Below are positions 6,892 to 16,218 of a DNA stretch of 27,433 nt, piece by piece. Positions within the stretch are counted from its first letter, which is position 1, and each line of letters begins with the position of its first letter. A program made the translations under genes and the position numbers. This stretch comes from a virus, in IMG/VR virus record IMGVR_UViG_3300007276_000236, positions 1 to 27,433 of that record, one strand, 5' to 3'. Below the pieces are notes generated by a model that was given only the letters and a program-made list of their open reading frames with translations, did no database searches and had not been told where the DNA came from.

Positions 6892-8432
6892 TGGCGCGTC
6901 AGTCAAGGTGGCAGCAGTTCACTGACAACTTCAACGGTGTTTACAGCACTTTCAACGACGTCGGAAAAAAGATCGAGTCGGCGAATGTCGCGAAGCAGGA
7001 ATTCACGGACGAGGACGGCGTAGGTCTAACAGGCGACGCGCTTGACCGCGCTCGCAACTCTGCGCTTGCCGACATCTACACCAAGTACGGTGACGCCGAG
7101 GGCGGCTTGGCGCTACGGACGCAAGGTGCCGCACTGGAAGGTGTCGAGTTCGGGAACCGGCTGAACCGCAACACCGAAACGGACCAGACGTACCAGATGG
7201 GCCTTGGCGGCACTCGCAACCTCGACGCCCGCACAAACAGCGCCAACGCGTCGGCAGCTCAGGGATACGCTGGCGCGAACCGCACTAACACGTTGCTACC
7301 TGGCGAAGTCATAGGGCAAAACCTCGACAACGAGGGCACCGGACTTCTCAACCGAAGCCGCGCTGTTGACGCGGATGTAGCCGAGCAGACCCGTGCTGCC
7401 GTGGTTGCCGAAGCGGTGGCAGGCTCTAATACGGCTGTGCGCAACGACCAAGAGGGCGAAGCGACCAGTGACTCACGTGTTGCCACGACAAACGCTGCAA
7501 ACGAACTTGGAACCGCAACGTCCAATGCGGAGCTGATGATCCTTCCGGATGCGACACAGACCAAGCTGGCTGAACTGGCTGACAAGCTAGGCTCCGCTGA
7601 AACCAATATCGCAGACCGCGAAGCCAACGCGCGCGACAAAGGTGTTATGGAAGACATTCTGGACCGTTTGATGGAGCAGCCCGATTTCGAAAACGACGCG
7701 GCGGCTTCGGCGTGGATTATCGACGAGATCACCAACTCTGACATGACGCTTGGTGGCCAGAACTCTTTCGCGCAAGCTATCGGCGAACGCGGCGTTATGC
7801 AGCTCGGATCACAAGCAATGGCGCGCACGCAAAGCCTTGTAGAAGCGCGCACCGCTGGCGGTATCGACGCTATGGCCGACGCCTACGAGAAGTTCCAAGA
7901 TGGGGTAGACGGCAGGATTGTGCGAGACGGCAAAGGGAACGTGAGCGTCGTCATGTTCGACACCGAAACCGGTGAGGAAATGGCCACAATCGCGGAAGCT
8001 TCCGGCCCTGACGCTGAAGACATTATCGCCGAGCGACTGATGTCTTACGCAGGCGATCGCATCGGTATGATGCAGCTAGCTGCGGCAGAAGCAAGCCAAG
8101 CCGACCTTCGTGCGCAGACAAACCAACGCGTCGCGGATGCGCAGACAACAATCGCGGGCCTTGCGGGCCTTGGAAGAGACAGCGGTTTGGCCGACGACGT
8201 AGCGCTGGAAGGCGCGCGAAAGCTGTACGCGTTCATGAGTTCTCCGGATCAGATTATGCTGCTGGAACGTGAAACACTAGAAGACTCCGAACAGTGGGCA
8301 CGGCGGAACACACAAATGGCCCGTGCGATGTTCCCGCAAGCTGCGCCGCCTCCAGGCGTCGACGACCATATTGCGTGGTGGGACGCAAGCCCCGAAGAAA
8401 AAGAAGAAATGAAGAAACTGGCGAGCCAGTAA
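6891..8432 (+). CDS. Unrecognised 513-aa helical protein, candidate internal virion protein
   Basis: The ATG overlaps the previous stop (TAATG) and has a perfect AAGGAGGT seven bases upstream, the strongest ribosome site in the window. The protein is hydrophilic, rich in Ala, Asp, Glu and Gln, and mostly helical. Asn/Ala-rich stretches (about residues 100-130, and 190-240) look like coiled or flexible segments. I see no signal peptide, membrane helix or catalytic motif. Position between the S74 protein and the 2456-aa polyvalent protein, and matching composition, suggest the middle member of an ejected-protein trio (compare the gp14-gp15-gp16 order in T7). That analogy is from gene order only; I recognise no family. 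Confidence 0.55.
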   Translation: MARQSRWQQFTDNFNGVYSTFNDVGKKIESANVAKQEFTDEDGVGLTGDALDRARNSALADIYTKYGDAEGGLALRTQGAALEGVEFGNRLNRNTETDQTYQMGLGGTRNLDARTNSANASAAQGYAGANRTNTLLPGEVIGQNLDNEGTGLLNRSRAVDADVAEQTRAAVVAEAVAGSNTAVRNDQEGEATSDSRVATTNAANELGTATSNAELMILPDATQTKLAELADKLGSAETNIADREANARDKGVMEDILDRLMEQPDFENDAAASAWIIDEITNSDMTLGGQNSFAQAIGERGVMQLGSQAMARTQSLVEARTAGGIDAMADAYEKFQDGVDGRIVRDGKGNVSVVMFDTETGEEMATIAEASGPDAEDIIAERLMSYAGDRIGMMQLAAAEASQADLRAQTNQRVADAQTTIAGLAGLGRDSGLADDVALEGARKLYAFMSSPDQIMLLERETLEDSEQWARRNTQMARAMFPQAAPPPGVDDHIAWWDASPEEKEEMKKLASQ

Positions 8433-8444
8433 GGGAGACTACCC

Positions 8445-11400
8445 GTGGCCGAACTGACCCCGCTGGAAGAGCTGCAAAAACGTATCCGCGACCGCGCTCT
8501 CGGCGTTGCTGCGCCTGAGCGCCCTGCTGTAGCGCCTCCAGGACAGCAGTCTGACGAAGACTTCGAGGCCAGCCGTGCCGCCGAAGCCAAGAGCGGGCAG
8601 CTCCGCGACCTGCAAGCGTCTATTCGTGCGCGCCGTTTCCCTCCAACGGAAGCGAAGCCGGAAGAGATGGGCCTTACCGAAGCCGTAGGCAACGCGGTTG
8701 GGCGAAACGTCAACGCGTGGCAGAACGCGGCGGACACCGCGTCCGTTGAGGCCCAACAACGTGAGGCCAGAGTTAAAGAGGACCGCGCCGCGCGAGAAGC
8801 CTCAGGCGACCTTCCTTTGTGGGAGCGGCTTCTGTTTGCCCAAATTGGAGCAGCGGCAGCTGAAACTCCAGAGCAGTTGCGCGCCGAGTCCGGTGAGACA
8901 CTGCGCGGAATATCGGAGCGTAACGTCGAGACCGCTCGGGATTACCCAATGACGCAGGGCGCGCAAGACGCCCAGATGAACATCATGGAAGCCGCGTCTG
9001 AAGGCGGTTTTCGTGGCCTTGCTGCTGGTGTGGCTGAAGTCGTACGAAACCCTATTGGCTCCGCGTCGCTTTTTGGCCAAGTGGCCGCAGAGCAGCTTCC
9101 TACCGTTGCCGCTGCCGCTGCGATGCGTAACCCGCAGCTCGCAATGTCGGCGTTTACCATGTCTGGGTATTCGCAAGAACGCTTCGGGCAGTTGGCTGAA
9201 GAAGCGGCTAAGTTCGGGTACGATATCTCTGACCCAGAGCAGGCCCTCGCTGCTGCTAACGACGAAGAGCTTATGGCTCGGCAGGAGCAACGCGGTGCCA
9301 CACGAGGCTCGATCATTGCTGCTGTAGACCTTCTCACTCTGGGACTGGCGTCCAAAGCGCCGGTAAACGCCAGAGGATTAGCTACCCAAACAGGCGTCCA
9401 GATGGCAGGTGGTGGCGGTGGCGAAGCCCTCGCAGAGTTTGCTGACACCGGAACGTTTGATCCAGGCAATGTTATCCTGGAAGCAGGCGCTGAGGGTTTG
9501 GGCGCGTCCGCTGATGTCCTGGCTTTGGCTACTGGACGTAAACCACCAACTACTATGGACAACGTCGGTGGCGGTAGACCACCTGAACAGGGCACAACAC
9601 CCGACGCAGAACTCGCCCTTGAGGACGCCATGCTTGGCGCTCAACAGGAAGCCGAGGCGGCAGCAGAAGCCGCAGCTCAACAGCAAGCCGCAGTTGTGCA
9701 AGACCGCGCGGCCCGAGAGACCCGTCTGGACTACGCACCAACATTCACGTCCAACGCTGACTTTATCAAGCAGCGCGAGGCGCAGCTGCGTACCGACGTC
9801 ACAACACCTGGAACCGAAGCGGCGACGGCGTACCGTGAGTTCTTGGTTGAGCGGGAAATCCTGCCAACAAACGAGCAAGAAGTTGCAGCGGCGATAAACA
9901 CGTTCGTCAAAGAGACGAAGAAATCCGTGCCGCCAGAGCAGATGCAGGCCGAGTACCGTGCCGCGCTGGACGAGCACATCGCTGGCGTACAAGCACTGGA
10001 AGCTGCTGTTGGCGTGCCCCAAGAACCCCAAGCCTCCCCCGTCGCGCAAGCCGCCCCTGTCGCCGAGGCCGATGCACAGACAGCTCCGGTAGCCGAAGTC
10101 GACGCGACCGTTGAGCCTGCTGCCACTGTCGAAGCGGCCACTGTCGCCCCCGCGCCGCAGGTAGATGCGGTAGCAGTCGCCAAGCAACTGGTGGAGAACA
10201 CAGGGATAATCCTTGACGACGTTCGCGCCAAGAACCTTGAAGCGGACATCAACGCGATCGAGGCGCTGCCAGTGGAGGAGCGCGCAACTGCTGTGCGCGC
10301 CGTGCTCAGCGCATACACGTCTCCACAGGTTGCTAAGACGGCGTCTACTGCGCCTAAAGTACGCGAGTACACCGCAGAGACCCCGACCCGGGGCCGCGAC
10401 GACGCGAAGAACAAAGCCGATGCGCTCTTGCCAGAAGGCTGGATCGAAAGCGCTGACACACGGTTCGAGGACGTCCAAGGCGCTGTCAACGCCACGAGTT
10501 TCTCCAAGCCCAAGTTCGACCAAGCCATGGCGAAAGCTCTGGCGGAGCCACAAACCGAGGTAGCCGTGCAGGCGCAGGAGGAACTGCTGGCCGGAACCGA
10601 GGTTGTTACCGTACCAACGCCAAAAGGTCTTACCAAGACACAGAAAAGCGTATGGGACGTTGTTAGAGAAGCGTTCCTGAACAGCGGACAGGACACCGTA
10701 ATCCAGCCGGATGGTTCGTGGAACTTCACTAAAATTCAAGAGTTGGCGGGGCTGAAGTCACGTCAAGCGGCGCAGCAGGCCCTCAAGCAGTTGCAGCCAA
10801 AGATCGCAAAAACGTACAACCTGTCCGCCGAAGGGGTTAAGACCCAGCTTTCCAAGACTGCCGAGTCCCGTCGCAGCGCGCAGCCCGCCGAGAAGTTGAA
10901 CGACGCCACCGAGGTGTTCGACAAAGCCGAGTTGGCGTCCAACATGGGGACCGTTGCGTCGGTTAACCAAGGCGCTAAGACTGGCGTGGACGCGGAAGAT
11001 GCGGCGTTTACAGCGGCCCGTTCCGAAGAGCCTAACGTCGTTGCCGAGAAGCGCGCGGCGGAAGCTATACAGACCCGAAAAGAAATCGTGGCCGACACCA
11101 TTAAGCGTTCTGGCCAAGCGGCCATTAAAGCTTGGGCAAACATGCGGGCCGAAGGTGGTCCTAAGTTCGCCAGTCTGAGTGTACAGGACCAGACGGACTG
11201 GGTTCTCGCCGTCGACGAAAACCTATCAGGCTACTCTGACGACGCTACGTTGGACGCCGACCAGCGCGAGATTGCCAGCCGGTACGACGCAGCCGTTGAT
11301 CCAACCGAGGAGATTACCAATGAAAGCAACACAGACGGAGAAGCGCAAAGCTCGGAAACGCCTAAACGACGCGTCGAAAAAGCTGGTCCAACTCCAGAAG

Positions 11401-14400
11401 AAGGGCGAACCGCTGAGCCGGATCGAGCAGCGCGTAGTGGACCGGATGGAGGCAGGGCGCAAGCCATAGTCGAAGACGCCGAAGTAGTTTCCGAAACGCC
11501 AGCAGCTCCAAAAGAAGCAGCTAGCGTGGCCGTCGAACCAGCAGGCGTCGAAGGCGAAGTAGTAGGGCCAGAGCCAGACAGGGGCGTTCGCGGCGCTGCC
11601 AAGCCGCCAACTGTCGAGGTCAAAAAGAAAAAGAAGATCGTTGCGCCGCCAGCGCCGAAGTTTTCTGTTGGGGAAATTGAAGCCTCAATGGAGGGCACCG
11701 ACGCAGGTGTTGTAGCTGGTAATGTTCGACAGGCGCTAGGCTGGCTCATCGGTAAGGACTCCGATTGGCGCGTTACCGTGGTGCGGAACCCCAACGACAT
11801 GATCGGTATGGTCATGGCAGGTGAAGTCGACATCGACTCCTCGCAGCTGGGTGACATCTTGGACGCGAAATCCCCGTTTGGCGTTGTGGTTAAAACCCGC
11901 AGCGGTGTCACGCGTGCGTTCTTCTTTGCTGAAAACATTGCCCCTGGGACAGAGCACGCCGTCGTCATGCACGAAGTCGGCAGTCACATTGGTATGGACG
12001 CGATCCTGACGAAGGAGCAGAAGAACGCGGCGGTCAAGCAGATACAAGACTGGTCTGTCATGGATGGCAACTCGCTCGAGAAGCGCATCGCCGAGAAGGC
12101 CGTGCGCCGCGTGAACCTAGCCGTGGACCGAGACGCTATTGGCGGCGATACGGTAACAGAAATCGTTGACAACCTGCAGGCCGAGTACATCGCGTACTTC
12201 TTGGAGGAAGCTGTTCTCCACGGTGTCACGCCAACTAGCGACAACGCATCAGCGGTGCGGGACTTCGTTCGTGGGTTGTGGGCTGACTTTAAGCGCGCGT
12301 TGCGTAAGCTGCGGCCCGCCAACATTGACGCTATGACTGCGCAGGACTTTGTAAACATGGCTCGCGGTGCGGCGCGCCTCGAACTCGGCACACGGGCACA
12401 CGGCGGCACGCACGACTTCCGTGTTGCGGACCCACGGTTCTTCGGGTTGGGGAACAACGCAAACGGCATAGGTTTCTACGTCTCCGAGGAGCACAACCTA
12501 GCATACGACTATATGACCAAGCGAGCCAAAGAGCGCGGGGTGGAGGAAGGAACTCTGCTACGCGTGGACGTAACGGTCGACGACGCGGATATGATGGTCT
12601 GGGGGGATACTCTGGAGAACCAGCCGATCGCCCTCGCCGCATTCGAAGCAATGACGCCAGAGTTGCAGGATAGCGTCCTGCGTGAAAATCGGGTGACGAC
12701 GCCGCAGGAGATGACCGGACGCCAGTTCTACACGGGCGTCGCTGCTGCGCAAATCCGCAATCAACTGGTGGAGAATTACATTAGCCAAGCGGACTACGAC
12801 CGCGCCGTTAAGTTCGAGCGCGGTAACGCGAAGGCCATGTCTATGGCGTCGTCGCTCCTGAACGACCTAGGGGTTAAGGGTATCCGGACTGCGGTGTCCA
12901 ACCCTACAACCTTGGCAAACCCGACGTTCAACAACATCATTTTTGATGCCGACAACGTGGTCATCGTAGGGCGTAACGACGAGTCGGATACAACTGCCCA
13001 GACTACCCGCAGCGGCACAACACGTTTCGGCGTCAATGAGTCGTCAAAGCAGGAAGCCCGCGAGTTCCGCGACTGGACCGGGGATAATCTCGGGACCACA
13101 GCACAGCGCGTGGTGGATGACACTAAGGCTATCTGGGACGCCGGAATTGACGCATTGAAGCCTATTTCGCTATTCATCCGCGACCACGCCAAGACGTTGC
13201 CTGCGCTTAACGACTGGTACAATGGCGCGCTTGCCGCCAAACAGACGCGCCGTGCGTACACTAACGTGGTGGACGAGATCGCCAACCGCGCCAGAGCGCT
13301 GGCACCAGAGCGTCTAGCATTGGTGAACAACTTCCTGTCCACGTCGACGTTCTTCCAGAAGTGGGGCTACGACCCGCAGATCGACAATAAGACCGTGAAG
13401 ATCGACCCGATCATGAAGAAAAAGTTCGACCGGCTGACTGCCCAAGAGCAGCGCATCGTTAAGGACATCTTCAATCAGGGGGAGGTGCTGCGCGCCGACA
13501 TGAACCAGATCGCCAAAGACATGGGGATTGGTAAGACGTTTGTGCTGAACAGCAAGTTAGATGGGCCGTACGCACCGCTCAAGCGCTTTGGCGACAAGGT
13601 CGTTATTCTCAAGTCGCAGGCTCTGGTGGATGCTGAAAAAGCGGCAAGCGCCAACAGTGCTGACGGCAACACCAAGAAGGTAGACGAGCTGAAGTCTGAT
13701 CCTAAGCACTATGTCGTGCAGTTCTTCGACACGCAGGGTTCCGCCAACCAGTTCCGTGACGCCAACAAGGGGAGCTTCGCGTACGCATCGTCGTCCGACA
13801 AAGCACCTGACACTACGTCGCGCCTCCAGAACAGCACCACGGTTTACCAGAAGGTTCTCGCGGCGATCAACGCAGAAGACTCGTCTGCCCTGCCGACCAA
13901 GAGCAAGCAGGCAGCGAAAAAGCTTGTTGAAGACTTGCTATTCCGGTCGCTCGACGAGCGCAGCGCCCGCCTGTCTGGCGCACGCCGGATGAATATCGCT
14001 GGCTACGATCAGAACATGATCCGGTCGTTCGTGTCGCACGGTCGTTCGCAGGCTAGCCTTATCGCGCAGATGAAGCACGGCGGCGAGATCAATGGTGCGT
14101 TGGTGAACGCGCAGAAACAGGTATCAAGCGCCAAAGATAGCGACCGTGGCGACCTCCAGCGTGCGTACAACGTCATTGCCGAAAAGAACTCGGACCTCAT
14201 GACACCACGTTCAGGGTTCCTTGCCGAGCTTGAGAACCAAGTGCTGGCGTTCAACACCACGATGATGCTCTCCACCAGTCTTGGGTACCACGTCACTAAC
14301 CGCTTACAGCCGATCTACTCTGTGGCCAAAATTGCCAGTGACTTCGGCAAGTACCCCGCCGTGTGGGCCGCGCTGTTCAACGGCAACAAAGTCGCGCGCT

Positions 14401-15815
14401 CCGTGATCGACACCAGCTTTATGCGCCAAGTCGGTACCGTCGTAAGCATGGGCTTCGTCGACATGAACAACAAGGTCACCGTGGACACCAGCAAGGCCGA
14501 CCCAAAGTACCGTGGGCTTCTTGAGGAGATGCAGCTCCGCGACCTGCTAGATGTGGGTATGGAAGAGGACCTGAACCTGGATAACCGCAAGGACTCAGGG
14601 TACAAAACCATCAACAAACTAAAAGAGAAGTACGCGGACCTCACGCACCGGCTGTACCAGACAGCGCGCTATGTGGAGGCCAGCAACCGCGTGTCGTCCG
14701 CCGTCGCAGCGTTCGATATGGCACAGAAAAGCCCTGCCATGCTCAAGAAGCTGGAGATGACTGCCCAGCAGTACGCCATCAACGTAGTGCAGGATACCCA
14801 AGGTGACTTCTCTGCTGAAGAGACGTCGTTGTTGTTCTCCAAGCTGCCGCGCGTAACGACGCAGTTCCGCAAGTACCAGATCATGATGGGCTTCCTGCAC
14901 GCGCGTGCGCTCAAGCAATCGTTTGACCCACGGATGCAGCCATGGGAGCGCGCCGCCGCTAAGCGCCTGACTGGATACCTTCTGGCTACAACTGGCACAC
15001 TGGCCGGTACCATTGGTCTGCCCGCCGCAGGTATCGCTTTCGACGTATTCATGATGGCCTTCGGCGACGAGGACGAGCCAGAAGACCTCGAGCGCACCAT
15101 CCGCGACAACATCGACGATCCGCAGATCGCTACGCTGGTTGCGCGGGGCCTGCCCGCTATGCTGGGAGTCGACATGTCCACAAAGATGTCAATGAACGAC
15201 ATTTTCCAAGCGTGGGACAGCCGGTACGCCGCGCCGAGTACGGACCGCGATGGCATGTTGGCGTTTATCGCGCAGCTCGGCCTAGGCCCAACTGCAGGCA
15301 ACATAGGGTCGCTGGTTAACTCTGCTGCGTTTATGCAAGAAGGTAACATCCCAAGAGCGGTCGAAGCCGCGCTACCAAAGGGCGGACGGACACTGATGGA
15401 AAGCTGGCGTCTGTCCAACGACGGGTTCACCACGCGTCGCGGTGACGTCGTAGCGCCGCCAGAGGAATTCAACCTGTTCGATCTGGCGACAAACATGGCC
15501 GGTATCCCGTCGTCCGACGTGGCGAACCTGAAGTGGACGTACTACCAGCAGATCGAAATCGACCGTTGGTTTAGCGACCGCCAGTCGCAGATACGCACAG
15601 ACTATTTGCGGGCGTACGACGACAACGACAGAGCTGGCATGAATGAAGCCATTGACCGCTTCCGTGGTTTACAGGATGGTAAGGATAACGTCCGACCGTT
15701 CTACAACGGGGATCGCACCGCGCTCCGCCGGACACCGACAAGTAGCCTTAGAAGTGCTGTGCGAGACCGACGCAAAGAAGAGCGTCAGCTACAGACTAGG
15801 GCCGGAACGAGATAG
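8445..15815 (+). CDS. Large polyvalent virion protein: metallopeptidase-like, ADP-ribosyltransferase-like and LPD38-like regions
   Basis: The GTG start has AGGGAG seven bases upstream; the product has 2456 residues. The N-terminal 360 residues are Ala/Gly-rich with weakly hydrophobic helices (about 185-225). A Pro/Ala/Val linker follows (about 523-585, repeats of APVAEAD type), and charged regions continue to a Lys cluster near 1060. Residue 1176 starts HEVGSHIGM, a zincin-like motif. Residues 1318-1510 (GGTHDFRV, GIGFYVSEEHNLAYDY, LLNDLGVKGIR, NIIFD) resemble ADP-ribosyltransferase-like domains of phage polyvalent proteins. Residues about 2060-2360 (HRLYQTARYVEASNR, KLPRVTTQFRKYQIMMG, a hydrophobic stretch at 2176-2205) match the LPD38-type domain. 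Such proteins are packaged and ejected with the DNA. It is the last late gene before the terminator. Activities are inferred; no lytic transglycosylase or RNA polymerase motif was found. Confidence 0.7.
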   Translation: MAELTPLEELQKRIRDRALGVAAPERPAVAPPGQQSDEDFEASRAAEAKSGQLRDLQASIRARRFPPTEAKPEEMGLTEAVGNAVGRNVNAWQNAADTASVEAQQREARVKEDRAAREASGDLPLWERLLFAQIGAAAAETPEQLRAESGETLRGISERNVETARDYPMTQGAQDAQMNIMEAASEGGFRGLAAGVAEVVRNPIGSASLFGQVAAEQLPTVAAAAAMRNPQLAMSAFTMSGYSQERFGQLAEEAAKFGYDISDPEQALAAANDEELMARQEQRGATRGSIIAAVDLLTLGLASKAPVNARGLATQTGVQMAGGGGGEALAEFADTGTFDPGNVILEAGAEGLGASADVLALATGRKPPTTMDNVGGGRPPEQGTTPDAELALEDAMLGAQQEAEAAAEAAAQQQAAVVQDRAARETRLDYAPTFTSNADFIKQREAQLRTDVTTPGTEAATAYREFLVEREILPTNEQEVAAAINTFVKETKKSVPPEQMQAEYRAALDEHIAGVQALEAAVGVPQEPQASPVAQAAPVAEADAQTAPVAEVDATVEPAATVEAATVAPAPQVDAVAVAKQLVENTGIILDDVRAKNLEADINAIEALPVEERATAVRAVLSAYTSPQVAKTASTAPKVREYTAETPTRGRDDAKNKADALLPEGWIESADTRFEDVQGAVNATSFSKPKFDQAMAKALAEPQTEVAVQAQEELLAGTEVVTVPTPKGLTKTQKSVWDVVREAFLNSGQDTVIQPDGSWNFTKIQELAGLKSRQAAQQALKQLQPKIAKTYNLSAEGVKTQLSKTAESRRSAQPAEKLNDATEVFDKAELASNMGTVASVNQGAKTGVDAEDAAFTAARSEEPNVVAEKRAAEAIQTRKEIVADTIKRSGQAAIKAWANMRAEGGPKFASLSVQDQTDWVLAVDENLSGYSDDATLDADQREIASRYDAAVDPTEEITNESNTDGEAQSSETPKRRVEKAGPTPEEGRTAEPDRAARSGPDGGRAQAIVEDAEVVSETPAAPKEAASVAVEPAGVEGEVVGPEPDRGVRGAAKPPTVEVKKKKKIVAPPAPKFSVGEIEASMEGTDAGVVAGNVRQALGWLIGKDSDWRVTVVRNPNDMIGMVMAGEVDIDSSQLGDILDAKSPFGVVVKTRSGVTRAFFFAENIAPGTEHAVVMHEVGSHIGMDAILTKEQKNAAVKQIQDWSVMDGNSLEKRIAEKAVRRVNLAVDRDAIGGDTVTEIVDNLQAEYIAYFLEEAVLHGVTPTSDNASAVRDFVRGLWADFKRALRKLRPANIDAMTAQDFVNMARGAARLELGTRAHGGTHDFRVADPRFFGLGNNANGIGFYVSEEHNLAYDYMTKRAKERGVEEGTLLRVDVTVDDADMMVWGDTLENQPIALAAFEAMTPELQDSVLRENRVTTPQEMTGRQFYTGVAAAQIRNQLVENYISQADYDRAVKFERGNAKAMSMASSLLNDLGVKGIRTAVSNPTTLANPTFNNIIFDADNVVIVGRNDESDTTAQTTRSGTTRFGVNESSKQEAREFRDWTGDNLGTTAQRVVDDTKAIWDAGIDALKPISLFIRDHAKTLPALNDWYNGALAAKQTRRAYTNVVDEIANRARALAPERLALVNNFLSTSTFFQKWGYDPQIDNKTVKIDPIMKKKFDRLTAQEQRIVKDIFNQGEVLRADMNQIAKDMGIGKTFVLNSKLDGPYAPLKRFGDKVVILKSQALVDAEKAASANSADGNTKKVDELKSDPKHYVVQFFDTQGSANQFRDANKGSFAYASSSDKAPDTTSRLQNSTTVYQKVLAAINAEDSSALPTKSKQAAKKLVEDLLFRSLDERSARLSGARRMNIAGYDQNMIRSFVSHGRSQASLIAQMKHGGEINGALVNAQKQVSSAKDSDRGDLQRAYNVIAEKNSDLMTPRSGFLAELENQVLAFNTTMMLSTSLGYHVTNRLQPIYSVAKIASDFGKYPAVWAALFNGNKVARSVIDTSFMRQVGTVVSMGFVDMNNKVTVDTSKADPKYRGLLEEMQLRDLLDVGMEEDLNLDNRKDSGYKTINKLKEKYADLTHRLYQTARYVEASNRVSSAVAAFDMAQKSPAMLKKLEMTAQQYAINVVQDTQGDFSAEETSLLFSKLPRVTTQFRKYQIMMGFLHARALKQSFDPRMQPWERAAAKRLTGYLLATTGTLAGTIGLPAAGIAFDVFMMAFGDEDEPEDLERTIRDNIDDPQIATLVARGLPAMLGVDMSTKMSMNDIFQAWDSRYAAPSTDRDGMLAFIAQLGLGPTAGNIGSLVNSAAFMQEGNIPRAVEAALPKGGRTLMESWRLSNDGFTTRRGDVVAPPEEFNLFDLATNMAGIPSSDVANLKWTYYQQIEIDRWFSDRQSQIRTDYLRAYDDNDRAGMNEAIDRFRGLQDGKDNVRPFYNGDRTALRRTPTSSLRSAVRDRRKEERQLQTRAGTR

Positions 15816-15847
15816 GCATTGGTTCCTCTCCTGCAATGCCTTGCCCA

Positions 15848-15874
15848 GAGACGCCATCCCACCGCTGGCGTCTC
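15848..15874 (+). other. Perfect 9-bp hairpin preceding the terminator
   Basis: GAGACGCCA and TGGCGTCTC are exact inverted repeats around a 9-base loop. The hairpin has no T-run of its own and lies 33 bases after the polyvalent-protein stop. It may stabilise the mRNA 3' end or assist the terminator that follows 7 bases later. Confidence 0.7.
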
Positions 15875-15881
15875 ACGACTG

Positions 15882-15917
15882 GCCCGGTACCGCTCCTCCC
15901 CGGTATCGGGCTTTTTT
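15882..15917 (+). terminator. Intrinsic terminator ending the late operon
   Basis: GCCCGGTACCG (15882-15892) pairs with CGGTATCGGGC (15901-15911) in an 11-bp stem with one G-U pair and an 8-base loop, followed directly by six T. This is a strong Rho-independent terminator for plus-strand transcripts. Its T-run overlaps the stop codon of the last minus-strand gene. Read on the minus strand the hairpin has no U-run, so it mainly protects against late-operon read-through. Confidence 0.9.
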
Positions 15918-16218
15918 ATCGGTTGAAGTCGGTACCGCTCATGCGCATCGCTGCTACGTGCGCTTGGAACCTCCCGCCGATCTCGATGTCGTGCGCTATG
16001 AAGTGCAGCAGCTCCCCCAACATACGCGGTGACATATTAGCCATTTTTGCCAGTTCGTCTACCGCGTGCGTGGCCAACTCTGAGGCTATGCGCCTGTCCA
16101 AGTTGGCGGAAATCTGCACCGCGTGCTCCTGAACACTGTAGGAGGACTTCTTGGTTGCCCCCATCAGGCTAGGTACGCTCTCGTATATTCTTACGTCGTC
16201 GTTAAAAGTTATGGCCAT
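15916..16218 (-). CDS. Hypothetical protein, last gene of the replication operon
   Basis: The start is the ATG at 16218 (MAITFNDDVRIYES), which overlaps the primase-helicase stop (ATGA) and has AAGGAGAG upstream; the longer ORF to 16317 would lie inside the primase-helicase gene. The protein has 100 residues, with a helical middle (QEHAVQISANLDRRIASELA, then DELAKMANMSPRMLGELLHF) and no membrane or catalytic motif. I do not recognise it. The stop codon lies on the T-run of the convergent late terminator, so the two operons end back to back. Co-translation with the primase-helicase suggests, but does not show, a replication-linked role. Confidence 0.7.
   Translation of the reverse strand: MAITFNDDVRIYESVPSLMGATKKSSYSVQEHAVQISANLDRRIASELATHAVDELAKMANMSPRMLGELLHFIAHDIEIGGRFQAHVAAMRMSGTDFNR

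Noticed and set aside
9378-10739. 453-residue open frame on the minus strand
   Set aside because: Antisense to the low-complexity Ala/Glu-rich part of the polyvalent protein. The Leu/Cys/Arg-rich product is typical of a shadow frame in GC-rich DNA.
14669-15496. 275-residue open frame on the minus strand
   Set aside because: Antisense to the best-conserved LPD38-like region of the polyvalent protein.
8445-15815. N4-type virion RNA polymerase or T7 gp16-type transglycosylase in the giant protein
   Set aside because: I found neither the T7-like polymerase motifs nor a SLT-type Glu motif in the translated sequence.
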